Shown: piece by piece, positions 15,097 through 27,904 of the stretch | Layout: each line of letters opens with the position of its first letter | Position numbering within the stretch: position 1 is the first letter of the stretch | DNA from: Pocillopora verrucosa | Lineage: Eukaryota; Cnidaria; Anthozoa; Scleractinia; Pocilloporidae | Direction: 5' to 3' | Length of the DNA stretch: 64,000 nt | Assembly: GCF_036669915.1 (NCBI RefSeq) | Contig: NC_089319.1 | Span: forward strand, 22,486,524-22,550,523 | The notes under the pieces: generated by a model | Seen by the model: only the letters and a program-made list of their open reading frames with translations | Told to the model about the DNA's origin: nothing | Databases searched by the model: none | Position numbers and translations under genes: made by a program

Positions 15097-15104
15097 TATA
15101 AATA
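15097..15104 (+). promoter_or_regulatory. TATA box of the ETS gene
   Basis: TATAAATA followed by G, a near-consensus TATA box. It lies about 90 bp before a strong 5' splice donor (GTAAGT at 15,186), so transcription starting about 30 bp downstream would make a short non-coding first exon. Confidence 0.6.
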
Positions 15105-15127
15105 GTCTCAGCATGTTCCAATGTTCT

Positions 15128-15185
15128 ATTTCAAACACTGGCACCTACTTATTTGTTATCAAAAAAACCTATATACAGGCCTTGG
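15128..15185 (+). other. 5' untranslated first exon of the ETS gene (start approximate)
   Basis: The exon is inferred between a TATA box at 15,097 and a consensus donor GTAAGT at 15,186. The following 132-bp intron ends in a pyrimidine-rich acceptor at 15,317, only three bases before the ATG. The 5' end is estimated from TATA spacing; the 3' end is the donor. Confidence 0.5.
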
Positions 15186-15320
15186 GTAAGTCACACGAAA
15201 TTAATCCACGAGTAACGCAATGAATGACTAGCGCACTCGGTTCCGCTAGTTTATAAAAAGATCAGATCTGAACGGTTTTGAGTCCAAAATAAAATTTTCG
15301 CTTTATTTTCATTGTAGAAA

Positions 15321-18303
15321 ATGGTCCAGGATAATAGCGTTCCTTCCAGTCCAGTAGACGTGGCTTTTGAGGAACTCTTTGAAGGTAAGAAAAAATACTT
15401 AGTCCAAGTGAGCACCTGTTTGCTGGGGCATAAAATTATGCTCCTAACAAGCATAAATTATCATACTCGGGTATATTTTTGTGCTACGTGGGCCTGAATA
15501 ATTTGAAGACCTGTCACGCGACATGAGCTGGTCGCTTTTGTCAACAGATTATTTCAATTGTGCGGTCATGCTAACGTAGGAAACAACTCCTAAAGTGAAA
15601 CTACTCGATCATAATTTTACTACCTTTAAGAAGCAATTGGAGTGCTACAGTCCTTTCAAGAAATGTGCTGAAACATAACTCTAACACCGTTTGTATTGGC
15701 TTAAGTAAATTTATAAATAGATCCAAGTCATCCTGTTTACGTCAATGGTCACACACCTCGCTCAGTGATTGGCTAAACCTGGAACGCACGTGAGGAGGTG
15801 TGCGTCATGAAGAAGGCGAATAACGTAATTTGTAGTACTTAGAATCCCCGAAAGGATGTTGAAAAAACCGATCATTATACTCGATCGGTCATTCTTAACG
15901 CATCTAGCGAGCGACAAGAACCTTAACCTCACGCAATTGTGAAAAAACCAAAAACACTTTGCGGTTCAGCCCACGGGTAGGTGTCACAAATATGCATGCA
16001 ATTTAATCGGGTATAGTAATTGAAGGCGAATTTTATTCATGACAATACTTTTACGGGAGCTGCTATTTCATCGATAATGTTGTAGTTGAAGAACACCGAC
16101 TGCGTAGCTTGATCCTCGTGGTTATACACAGTACGTCAGACTTAATCAAGCTTCCACGCCTACACGTCGCACCAGCCATTCACAGGCCTCGCTTGATATT
16201 AAAGATTGACAGTTGAACAAGTACAAGTGCTTCTCTAACGAGTCTCCCTTTCATTTCTTCTACAGTTATTCCAGAGTTAAAGATGTTCACCCCGGCACAA
16301 GTCGTACCAGGTATTTTGTTTTTTCCTCGGTTGCTTGATAACGTTTTTAAAGCGTAGTTCAGCTAACTTATAAGTTTGCGCTAACGGGGAGACTTAACCA
16401 TTTCTCACGCGTGGGAGGTCATACAAGGATAGCTAATCCTGTGTTATTATCGGCGCGCCAAAATTTAACAAGTCCCCATTTTATGTTTAAATTCTTAATT
16501 TTCTCAGAGTCACTATTGAGAAGAAAAAATTTCAAACCCCCGACTCAGCCCAAGCTAACGATGAAATAATATCTGTAAACACAGAAATATCAACGTGCTT
16601 TGAATATTAAACCACTTGGCCAAAACAGCGGAAGTTGAACGCGGCTGATCGAGTCGACCGAACCGCGTTAGCCACGCAAACGTCGACGGTACACTCACCA
16701 ACGGGAAAAAATTCTAAAATAACCATCAAGGACAAGGCAATATTTTCGGCTACGCTACATAATTCCTCTGAAAATAAGATGATGAGGGAAAGACCAGCAA
16801 GAAAGAGTTCTACACGTGATGTACTTAGATCGTTGCAATGTCATTGAGCGAAAAAACAGCAACGTTAGCAAACTACTTCGGGAAATTGCGGTTTGTAAAT
16901 TCAACCTTAGATTTTTCTGTTCGTGTTTCCTCAGGATAGTTGTGGTTAGCCAACGACACGATCCCGCTCAAAGAGTTATTTCTAGAGCTATTCCTTAAAG
17001 ATATACTTTCACTTTCCATTGAGATTAAGTCCTCTTTTTTTAATTTCAGGCGCTGATAACGCGGAGCAAGATGGGCTTATGACTGGGTCTCTGGGCCTCG
17101 AAGAAGGTAATAATTTACATATTACCTTAGAGAGCCAAACACCTGTACCTGAAAAATGTAGAAAAGGAAAATTTAAAACTTGATAATAATCACTTGCGTC
17201 TCAGAAACCAAGCAACGTGAATAAATCGAGGCAACGTGCCAAGTACATAGAAAAAGGCAAATTGATGATAAGTGTTCAGACAACAAAGAGGAACCAGTTG
17301 AATTTGGTGTTGGTTTATTTCTCTAACTCTTACCTTCCTTGTTCTTCATCTAGCCCGGATGTACAAGAGTGAGCCAGATCTGCGAATTAAGAGCGAGCCA
17401 TCAGCCTTTAGCGAGGTAACCAACTACTGGCTTCAATGCAGCATGCAGCTGGGCGACACGCAATACCAGACACACGCGCGTGATCCTTTCCTATGCGCGC
17501 GTGATCCCTTCGCCAGCTTTCATGAGCAGATGGATAACTTGGAGTGGCGGCCGCCGGTACTTCAAGCCATGGCTCTGTGCAAGCAAGAATCTGCCTCTGA
17601 AGTAGACGAGATGTTGATAAGTCAGACGCAGAACGCTTGTCAGCTTGGAGCAAGAAAAGAAACATCTGAAAGTCAATGCAAAGTATTCATGCCTTCGTAC
17701 TGGGACCAACAGTTTGTGAATGACTGTGAACCATGGTACGATCATCTAGAGAATCCTCGCGGTAAACCTTTCGTCGGCGGACCTAGGAACGGCATCTTCA
17801 AGAGCGAAAACGCAAACAGCTTTTTCAAAGAAGAAGATCCTACGAAAGACGAAACTGACATGGTGCAGGACCGAGACTCCGAAAGCCCCGCGAGTTTCAC
17901 GAGCGTGGATAGTCCTCCAGAGTTTCCGTGGAACACACGAACCATCCCCGGTTCCAGAACGAGTGATATAAGCGCATTTAGTTCAACAGAACAGAAGTTT
18001 GTGATGCACAAAAACCACAAAACAACCTTTAAGTCCGGTCGCCCTCGATTGTGTCAATTCTTGCTCGAGCTCCTTAACCACCCAGATAAATATGGCTACA
18101 TGATCGACTGGATCGACAAAGAGAAAGGCGTGTTTAAGTTCATCAACTCCAGCGAAGTAGCGCGCTTGTGGGGAAATCGTCGTAATAAGCCCTCCATGAA
18201 GTACGAGAACTTTGCTCGCTCCTTGCGCACCTACATTGCTAAAGGAATACTTGCAAAGCCTCGCAGCAAACTGGTCTACCAATTCGCCAGAGTAAAAAGT
18301 TGA
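15321..18303 (+). CDS. SPDEF-like: ETS-domain transcription factor, SPDEF (PDEF)-like
   Basis: Coding exons 15321-15384, 16266-16310, 17050-17106 and 17354-18303 are joined by GT-AG, all phase-1 introns and give 371 residues. The ETS DNA-binding domain fills residues 285-369 at the C-terminus. It has the family core (WIDKEKGVFKF, VARLWG) and the two base-reading arginines in ARSLR (R344, R347). The VARLWG, KGI-KP and LVYQF segments resemble SPDEF more than ERG, ELF or PU.1. The usual YYY after the recognition helix is TYI, and no Pointed/SAM domain is present, unlike vertebrate SPDEF. The middle is acidic and low complexity with repeated psi-K-x-E sites (YKSE, IKSE, FKSE, FKEE), candidate sumoylation sites, and a duplicated ARDPF motif. 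It should act as a nuclear sequence-specific regulator. The ETS call is firm; the SPDEF subfamily is a motif judgement. Confidence 0.9.
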
Positions 18304-19350
18304 AGCTCTTTACAACAACCACAATACTACCATACTCGACCCCAACCTCCGACACAGAAAGAACACTAGAATCGCCTTAAAGATGAGACCAGAAGGAAGA
18401 AAATCCCAGATGTTGTTGCTTAAGGCACTACAGTGTTCGGAATGGGTTCGCCACTAGGCGGAAAAGGAAAGACGCCGAAGAACGAGACATCAAGTCATAA
18501 GGACTCGACTTGAGTTTATACCACGAGACTGAGTTTATACCACGAAGAAAAAAGATATTTAATTAGATATTACGTACGATATCCAATCGAATTAGGCGCA
18601 GTCGAACCTTCTGAACAACGTAGAATTTGAAGCAAGAATAACCTAAAAAGACAGTATTTTTTATTCTAACAAAGTTAAATTGCAAGTTAAATAATAATTA
18701 GAGTTTCCCTTTCCTCTGTCCTTTTACTTTACTGCCAAAGTGTTCGATTCCGAGGCCATATGGCGTTCTCTTATAATATAATTGATTTTTAGATGACATT
18801 GCAAAAAGTTAGATGATGCTATTTTGATCCCTCCCCCGAAAAAAAAAAGAATAAAACAATGACTTTTCTCACTTGGCTACGGTCACCCCTGACTCTAAAA
18901 ACATATAAGAAAAAGGAGAGTATGCTCTTAAGAATAACTTCTCCATACTGTGCTTGCCTTGCAGAGACGTCAAGCGAATAGTATTTACTATGTAAAGATA
19001 CAGGCCACATAACTTTTATCGTGATTCTGACTGTGTCAGACGTCGCTGGGTGATGAAATTTTTAAAAGCATGATTTCAAAAAAACAAAAACAGAGGCTTT
19101 CTTATCGTTCTTAAAACTTTTCGTACACAAGCGTCAATTTCTTGAAAGGTGTGTGATTTTCAAGATGCAAAAAATTTTAATCGTAATCATAGTCAAGGAT
19201 CGAGCAATTTGCGCCAAAAGATATTGACAAGCATAGTTTATATGACGTTTTATAGAGTAATATTTAAATTTTATGAATTTAAGGCTTAAATTTATGATTT
19301 GTAGAAAACCGGGAAACTATACCCAATAAAAGAAGTGGTGAAGAAAATTT
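18304..19350 (+). other. 3' untranslated region of the ETS gene
   Basis: AT-rich sequence after the TGA stop. A canonical AATAAA lies at 19,325-19,330 and is followed by a GT-rich stretch (GTGAAGTGCGTGTTTT), the usual arrangement of a cleavage site, so the mRNA probably ends near 19,345. Another AATAAA at 18,850 is an earlier candidate. Confidence 0.55.
19325..19330 (+). terminator. polyadenylation signal AATAAA, ETS gene
   Basis: Canonical hexamer, with GT-rich sequence about 25-45 bp downstream. It is on the coding strand of the ETS gene, about 1.0 kb after the stop codon. Confidence 0.55.
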
Positions 19351-19760
19351 GTGAAGTGCGTGTTTTAGCTTAGACACTACGCGAATAACAAAGAGAAGTA
19401 CATTTTTCAGGTCACGTATCGCGATAAAAACATGATACAGTGTCGTTTGTTTTTATATGAACCTCTTCGAAATCTTCACCCCGAATGCCAATTAATTGCA
19501 GCAAATCCAAAGATGTTGCCTGAAATGAATTCTTTGTGTAAAGGAAAAGAATATTAACGTAAAAAATTCTTTAAGAAGAAGAAGACGGTTATTTCGCTTC
19601 GTTCAGTGGCAGAGAAATTCTGAGAACTTCCAAGAGTTCTAAGAAAGATAGCGGTGAATTCTAAGAATTGCAGCTGCATGACAATTCTCATTATGCTCCC
19701 TAGACTTGCTACTGTGGTGACACATTTCTTCGTAACAAAAATGAACTTCTGATGAGCTGA

Positions 19761-20537
19761 TCAAAGGTATACTGTTACAAAGAAAACTTTCAGTTTCTGA
19801 ACGACAAATTTAACATAATAATTTTTCCTACCGTGTAAAACTACTTGTTTGCGTCGATGACAGACAAGCGAGTTCCCTGACCCAAGGATATGAACAACGT
19901 AGATCATTTTAATCCAGACCGTGAAGGTGCCACCGGTTACTATACTGGTTTCGATTAATTTTCGCACCTTACAAGAGAAATCCTTAAACATTGTGAGAAA
20001 GGAAAACTCAGGGAATAATGATAGTAAAAAAAAAAAAAAGAGGATAATAAAGGATGACGAAGAGTAATACCGATTGCGAACGACATACTTTACAATTTCC
20101 TTTTGACTTTGGAATATACACAATCCGTTACTTAGCGGCTTTGAGTTCGTGAGCTTCCTTTCAAGTAAATTAATCCTCTCATCTTCAGCTATACTTGCCG
20201 CCAGCTCTATAGACATAAACACAGCAACAAAGAGAGCCTTTTGTGTTGTGTTACTGTTTCCATATGCGTGGGAACCCAAAACGTTGTGGTGAACTGTTCT
20301 TCCCGAAAAAGCGTCGATGACTGTCCAAATGCAAGTTCGTTTCATTAAAACTGTAGATTGCCAACAGGGCACAACAATTTTTCCATAGATGCGACGCTTA
20401 TAGTCTAAAATGAGCCTTTTCATGGTTATAACGAAACATATCCAATATTCTCCAACTACAAAGGAAAAACTTCTCGCAACTCGTCTCTCGCGTCGCACTC
20501 GCACACGCGATGAAAGCGTATCTTGCGTGGACGACAC
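19761..20537 (-). CDS. long unassigned open frame, possible exon
   Basis: A 258-codon uninterrupted frame, long for AT-rich non-coding DNA. The frame opens at a GTG, so any real start is internal (for example the ATG before KRLILDYKRR). Within it is a hydrophobic run (ALFVAVFMSIELAA) followed by a charged, heptad-like stretch (DERINLLERKL) that resembles a signal peptide and the start of a coiled coil, then a potential donor (GTAACG). The downstream half has a poly-Phe run, which is typical of non-coding translation. I recognise no family. It may be a first exon, a decayed gene, or chance. Confidence 0.2.
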   Translation of the reverse strand: MSSTQDTLSSRVRVRRERRVARSFSFVVGEYWICFVITMKRLILDYKRRIYGKIVVPCWQSTVLMKRTCIWTVIDAFSGRTVHHNVLGSHAYGNSNTTQKALFVAVFMSIELAASIAEDERINLLERKLTNSKPLSNGLCIFQSQKEIVKYVVRNRYYSSSSFIILFFFFLLSLFPEFSFLTMFKDFSCKVRKLIETSIVTGGTFTVWIKMIYVVHILGSGNSLVCHRRKQVVLHGRKNYYVKFVVQKLKVFFVTVYL

Positions 20538-23500
20538 GCAACACCGGAAGACTTAAGCTACCTGTTCACGCCCACTATATTCATATGCAGTTAATTTTCG
20601 TTTGCTATAAAAAACAATAGGGGCCCTTGAATTGAGCATATTCAATAATATAAGACCATTTCGTATTTCCTATTTCTCTTTATAGTCCGGATGTGACGTC
20701 AATGGTGGATCCGGTGCTTATTATGTGCGCTCTATGAACCAACAGAGGAAGTAAATGCTTCGAACGCTTTCAAATACAGGTTTAGTCCTGCCTTTTTTAA
20801 TATCTTGACCTGTCGCAGCGTTTCCAATCGGAAATATCCAATTGATATTAAAAATATTGCCTGTCTAAACCCGCTGAAGATGTTTAGTTTTCCCTAAAGG
20901 GGCTCATGAACAATACAGACGTAAATAAGATATAAACATACAAAAGTTATTACCTACGATACACCAGTAAAAATACTGCAAATATGGCACTAAGTGTTTG
21001 CCTTCGAGTGATTAAGTATGAGACTAGGGTATTTAAGCATTCCGAAAAATTGTGCCGTGTGTCACGATCAAAACACTGATAGAGTAGATATTTTAATATT
21101 CCGGACTACGAAGCAAGAATCAGCGAGAGCACAAATTTTCTTGGAGAAATAGAAAAACTAAACTTAACGATTAAATACTACTAGCCAAGACATTAAGCCT
21201 CAATTGGCATAAAAAAAAAATACGACATTTTATTGACAAGTGAGAAAAGGTAAATATATTGTGGAAGTTGTCTCTAGGTAACAAATAGCACTCTGGACGA
21301 AAACGTTCGTGAATGTTAAATATCGTATAAACAACTTGCGGTCAATTATTCAACTGTCATCGAATAGAGAAAGTAATACAGACGTCGCTGTTCCACAACG
21401 AGAATAAGACAAACAAAAGAAAAAGTAGTAGATGGAAGACTTAGAAGGAGCAAAACGCGCTAAAAACAAGAGAAATGAATTATTTGATAAAATCGCGTTA
21501 CTCCGAGAGTGAAGTCGTCTCCCGCCAGTGTTCAACAAGGGTCCGCGTGCCGAAGAAATTTACGTGCACAACCTCTTTTAAACTGCGTCCCTTCCCTAGC
21601 AGGTGTTGGTGGCCGACTTAATAAACAAAGCAGCATAGCGTTTTAAGTTGACCTTGTCGGAAATGTGAATCATTAATTAACAAGCACAAGTACAAGCCTA
21701 TGACACCCTGTCGAAACCGTATGTATACTTCTCAAAATTCAAAGCTTCCGTTTTGCATCCCCTGGCAACATGACAACTACAAACCTCTTTTTAGCTCAGG
21801 TAATGAAAGGCTATATTTCATTCTTCATTTGTTATCTACTACAAAGGTCAGACACCAACGACCTTGCAATAAGCGTGATCTAAAAACAGCACAAGGAGTG
21901 GTTCCAAGACGGGAATTATTTCATGGCTAAAGCATGTTGTTCCTGTTTACAAGCGTTGAATTATCATAACATCGTCATTCAAAGAACTCGGTTTTATCTG
22001 CGCCAAGCAGGTGTTCGAGCGACAAGGAGGTTGTTTTGTTTGAAAAAAGAACATTTTTGACATAACTTTTCGATAACCAAGCGACCAAAGTTATACTAAT
22101 CCCTGTCATGGCGGTGCAGGATTAGAGAAAGTTTGCATAAGCAGCGTTATTACGAGGTGATGTTGAAAATCATTTTGGTTCCACCTCTAGGACAAATATC
22201 ACTTTTTCGGGGCACTTTGAAGTGAGCTTGTTTTACTAGCCTCACGGGAAGAAGTCTAACACGTGGTTTGTTCAGCAGAATCAGTACAATACCTGAGATA
22301 AGCATGCTATTTTCCTGAGTTTTGTGCAAATTTTTACTTTTGAATTTAAATTAATAAAACGTCATAATATATCAAATTTGGTTTTCGTTCATTTACTGGT
22401 ACCTGCTTCAACAAAAAAAAAAAACAAAGCTAGAACGGTGTGATGATTGAGAGAGTTGTATTACGATGAAGGCCCACATGTGACGCTCAGTCTTCGTAAC
22501 ACATTAAGTAAATTGTTTTAATTTGGCTTAAGTAAAATTTAGCGCCTTATAAGGTCACTGAGTGTGTAACGTGCGAAGAACACTCACAAAAGATGAAATT
22601 TGCCCGGTTATGGACATGAGAGCAATGATTTTTCTTGTGATTTTTACAAGGGTTAGTTTTTTACCCCAGAAATTTCATCCATTGAATAAGCCAGAGAAGA
22701 CTGTGTTAGGACTCATCCGGTTACTTATCATCTCCTGCACGTCAAACATGAGCAGTTAAGCTACACAAATCTGCCAACTCTTAAAACATAAATTTACTCA
22801 CTTAAACATAAAGTTCAGAGACGATGCTCCAAGGTTAGCTTTACAAAAATATTGAACGAGCTGCCACATTACGAATAAATCAGACAAGTCAACCGTTCGA
22901 AGTGCAAATCATTTAATCTATTTCATGACTTAAGCCACTGCAACTGCAATGCAACTCAACCGAATTAAGTAGGATTTGTATTTTCCGTCGCGAGGGGTGG
23001 ATACCGTGTGAAAATTATTTTTTAAGACTTACATTCGTAAATAATCCTTTAATGGAATTACACATAGCATCACGGACTGCTATCATCAACTTGAGATGAC
23101 AATTCACCAGGAGATCACGTTTAGGTAAATCGTTATGCTCGCAGGTGCTAAACTCAACCGAAGTTGAATACATTTCCTATCAGGTGCAAATTGTTTTTGG
23201 ACTGTCAATCCAAAAAGATTAATGGAGTTAAAAACGCCATCACGTACGCTGGCAATTGACAATCATGTCAGTCTACAAAACAGGGTTTGCAGACGTTAAC
23301 CATGCAGTTATTTAATGCTGACATATACTGAGTCAAAAAATTCCAACTCAACGTGACCTAAATGAAAGATAAAAAATCCTTATTAACTTATGTTAGAAAC
23401 TCCGGTTCGTGAAAGACAATCTTACCTTTTGACTAAATGTAAAGACTCTGCGAGTCTGATATGTCTGAGGTCCTATCAGTTCTACGAGTCGAGTAAATTG

Positions 23501-24229
23501 CATTATAAGTCAATTGAAACTGAGGGAGCAGTTCCAATTTAATGTCATAACAGATGATCGATCTGCAACAGTGACTCTTGGTCATTTTACAGCATCTGTG
23601 TTAAAGATACCGCTTCTTTCTGTTTCGATGTAACAATAAGACGAAGAATCTAGAGCGCATCAGTGTCTCATTGTGGTCAAGATCCTTTGTTATTTTTCAT
23701 TAAAGGTATCATAGAGAAAGAGCCATTAAAACGTACTAGACGAAGCTTCTTCTGTGCGGAATTTTAATATTTATAGTCATAATTCTGCAACTTTCGTGAA
23801 AGCGTTTCTTTTATCTATACGCTAGCCACTGCCCATCGTAGTTTTCCGCAAAGTTGTGCTTGAATAACTAACAAACAACTTATCCATTCGACATATCTTC
23901 TGAATCAATTAACAATAACTCAGTAACCATAAATAAGAACATAAAATATCACTAGAATAGATCTTCAAGCGACCGACGGCCAGAGGAAAATCGTTTGTTG
24001 ACTTCCTAATAGAGCTAAGAAAGGTTAAGCTTCCTACTTCATTTCCTACATTGGCAAAACCATCGCTGAGTCAATATTCCAAAATATTTTCGAAAATGTT
24101 TCGAACATTACTTTTGTTGCCTCGCTTTCCATGTTGATAATAAAGCTCTGAAAAGGCAGCTAAGATGAATCTTCAGTCATTTCATCATCAGAGATCAGAG
24201 CAGTGATATTGAATATCTAATTTTCCTTG
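20538..24229. other. gene-free stretch
   Basis: No exon-like open frames, structural RNA motifs or recognisable mobile elements were seen on either strand. Confidence 0.5.
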
Positions 24230-24337
24230 ATGATTGCAGTCAGAATTTTAAACTCATGTTACAAACATTCATTACCATCTTACTAATGATTGCAGTCAGC
24301 ATTTGAAACTTATGTTACAAACATTCACTGCCATCTC
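24230..24337. repeat. two-copy tandem repeat, unit about 57 bp
   Basis: Two adjacent copies start with ATGATTGCAGTCAG and end in CCATCT, at about 24,230-24,280 and 24,287-24,337. They differ at a handful of bases and by a short linker. Simple local duplication; no coding content. Confidence 0.75.
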
Positions 24338-27300
24338 TATTGCTTATTCGTGATTCAAATGGACTCTGAACTTAGCCTTGTTATGCTATGGTGACTCACA
24401 AACATCACATACGTGTTCCTATCCTACATGCCGGAATATATATATATCTATATTTTTAATAAAAGGCTGCATCCTGTGAAATGAGTTTCCGCTTGAGGCA
24501 GACTAGTTGTCTTGTTTCCTGACTTTGTAACACAATAAAGATTCGATCCTTTATCGCCGCTAGAGTTTGTCACAAGCTATTTCATATATGTTTCGAAAAT
24601 GTATATAATTTCACTTCATTTAAAAACAAGAAACTCGAACATACTCTTGGATTTTCTAGTTTTATTAAGCTCAGTCGGTAAACTAACACGACTAAAAGGA
24701 GAACATAGACAAGGTGATATTGATTACGGTAAAACATGGGGTTGCTTGATACCAAACATGCCTCCATAATGAACTCAGATCATATCTTTTTCTGTTCAGT
24801 CCTATTACAGTATGACTGTATTCCCTTTTGAAATCAGACAAACCGTTATTAGCATTTGCACTATATAAAAATCAGTTTCGAATGCTTAAAATAATTTTTG
24901 TACACATTTTGTTTTCTTCATATTAGGAGAAGCCCTGAGGTAAAATCATAAGCGATGCAATTCGATGGTTGTCATCGATGTGTTATAGTTGCATTGATTA
25001 AATTTACTTGATTTGAATACACAGCTTGTTAAATTGACATTCTAAATGAAGTTTTTTAAATTTCATTTTATTTTTCACCCTCTTGATCTACAGAAAAATA
25101 AATAAACTTAAAAAAGCGGAGAAGTATGTATTTTTACGTCGCATGTCAAAATTTCAATATGTCTTCCCTTTCAATATAAGTCCTGTCTGCAATATGGAAA
25201 AAATGGTTTTCTCGCCATTAGAACTAAAACGTTTGTATCTTCAGTTTGAGAGCTTGTATATATTCAATTTCATTCAAATGATTCGAATTTATACGTAGCA
25301 GGACAACAGATAAATTTCAAAATTTCAGTGCTGTGTACAGTAACCACAAACCTTCATTTCAAAATATTCCTTATGTTAGACCATGGATCCGTGGAAAACT
25401 TAAAATTTACAGAGCTTCCTGCTCTCAACGTTAATTCCGCTGGCATGCACTTTGCTAGGTCTTCCTTAAAAATGTCCTCAAAATCAAGAGATTTGTAACT
25501 TCGATCGGCTGTAAAAACTTCTCCCCATTTCATTATCACAGTACTCGTGGTTTAGCATCTTCATAGCTTACTTTGACATACCCTGTGTTTCCGTGAGAAC
25601 TAAGTTGTTCAGTACTTCTCTCAACCATGCACTCCTAACATGTGCAATTTTAGCATGGTCATTTCACATAACAGAAGAAACTTAACGTGAGGAACATTTT
25701 CCTTCGACCCCTAGCCTACTCCTTATTATGTAATCCTCAATCGAGCATTCCCTCGTATTTCTTCCAATTGAAGGTATTGAGCATATCTTGAAACATGCAT
25801 TGTCTTAGACGAGTACGAACAAGCACCACCTGAACTCAAAATAAATAAGGTAGAAATTTCTATACAAATCTTGTTTTAAAAGGAATGAAGAAAAATTCCA
25901 TTTCGTTCGAGACTCAGCCAACTCCCTTGTGTTATCCGTGATGCGGAAAGTTATAATGGACAAAGACACATGGAATTGAACTCATTCGGTAAATTAACAG
26001 TCTGATGACTGACAATCGTTACGGAACTTTACTAAATGGCTCTTCCGGCAATTTCACGTGATTTTGAATGAGCTAATCCTATATTTACGTGTGTTTCATC
26101 AGGCAGTCAATCCCTTCTTTCGTTGCCACAGTATTTAAGGTAGGTTCTTTTGGAGCCAAACAATCGCAAAAATGCAAGCATCACAATTTTGATTGCACAC
26201 AGTTGTTTCTAGCAAACCTCTTCAACGGAATTCAGCTGAAGATTTTTTCAATTTCCTTCAATCTTTTTTGTTCTACCTCTGTAGTATACTGTATTTATAG
26301 TTACGTTCGCTTATGGAACCTAAATAGTCTTACATTTTTGCCTTTGACTCGTGTCGATCAAATTGCGTCGCGATTTGCTCATTTGTTATATATTTTCATG
26401 ATCTAAGATATAAAAGGTAAACTTTGTTTTTAAACATTTCATATCTGACTTGAAATTTGTTGTCCAAATGCTGTTTTTATCTAGCCTAAAAATATCAGTA
26501 GGTCAGAGTTCCCTTTCCTTTTCATCATTAGCAGCATGTAGTTTTGGCTGTTATGATCCATTATGTTAAAAATTACACGCTCGTGCACAAATCTCTCACT
26601 TATGGAGTACAGATGAATAAAAGGCACGAAGAAATTATAAGAAATTATAAGAAGTTCACTGTAACGATCATAGTTTTCATAGTACTGCAGTATTTCGTGT
26701 AAATTCTCTCGCTACCTCGAACAATTCATTTTGGAACAACAGGTCTATTTGAAGCCACTTTGGATGCCATGTCTCTGTTTTCGTTTAATTTTTCTTCAAT
26801 CCTACGATCGACCCAACAAGAAACTATGAAAATATCTCATCCACACAACAAAAGCAATTTTAAAATAATTCCAAAAGCGGCCCAAAGGTAGAGAGAAAAT
26901 TTTCAAATCTTGCTGTCAACGTAGTAATGCTCTTCGACATTTTTACACCAGCTTAGATACATCGCTTAATTTCCCATAACTCGGTTCTCAGGGGTAATAA
27001 ACTTAATTCTTTTCTGTTTTCTCTTGAACTGCTGGCATATATTGTGTTGGTATAGAAAGGAATTTAAGTCGACAACCATGCAACAAAGAGTTGGTTGTGA
27101 CACATGACAGAGAATACCTCACATCAGGCCGAGTATACTATAAAAGCTCCCAGAGATATATTTTTTTCAAAGTTATAGACTTAAACTCGCATCAAACAAC
27201 TGCATCTGGAGAAGAATTCCGAGATATGATTAAATAAATCGTGCGATGAATAAGACCAAAACATATTTTAAAGCAGCTAGACGTAATATCGCAAAATCGA

Positions 27301-27904
27301 CGGATGTTTGAAAAATGGAATCATTGTTATTCTACCAGCTGTCTGGTCTCTCTTCTCAGTGAATCTTCACCTGATCACCTTTTTACATTGAAAAATTCAA
27401 CGTGGGGAATGGCCTGTGAGGATTATTATTGTATCACTAGGGATTTAAACGTTTCAAACTAAATTTCTTGAGGTGTCTTTTGTGTGTCAACTGGCCACGT
27501 GGAGTACATGCAAACCTCAAAAGTTGCGTGATACCCCTCAATTGAGAGCAGTCACCCATACAATGTTAACTGAAATACCGTGCACGTTGGTCCTGACAAG
27601 CTGATGTTCCTGAAATTTATTACAGATAAAGAGAAACAGAGTTCTCCCACCAGATATACTAACTTGAGCTATGTTTCAAACGGTGATGCAATGTTTGGAA
27701 TATGTATATTTTTTATGCAGTAATACAATATGAAAAACTTTCTTTTTCTAGTATCATTGTAGGAATAAATTCTGACCGTGTTGAGAGAAAAAACAATTTC
27801 TTTTACGTCAATGTCAAAGCATAAAACTAAAAGTTTTTAAGTTCCATTGTTTAAAAGTGTTTAAGAAAGGAGTAAATAGAGATATCGATGATAAGGACTT
27901 AGAA
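24338..27904. other. gene-free stretch
   Basis: A TA-rich microsatellite lies near 24,436. A minus-strand patch at 25,354-25,539 looks faintly like an exon (acceptor TTTTTACAG, donor GTAAAT), but no partner exons were found. Nothing else is supportable. Confidence 0.45.

Noticed and set aside
17408..18282. Several minus-strand open frames of 84-99 codons
   Set aside because: They are antisense shadows of the large final coding exon of the ETS gene.
26089..26406. 105-codon plus-strand open frame
   Set aside because: The opening codon is not a supported start, no splice borders are seen, and the translation is a Phe/Ser/Ile-rich mix typical of AT-rich non-coding DNA.
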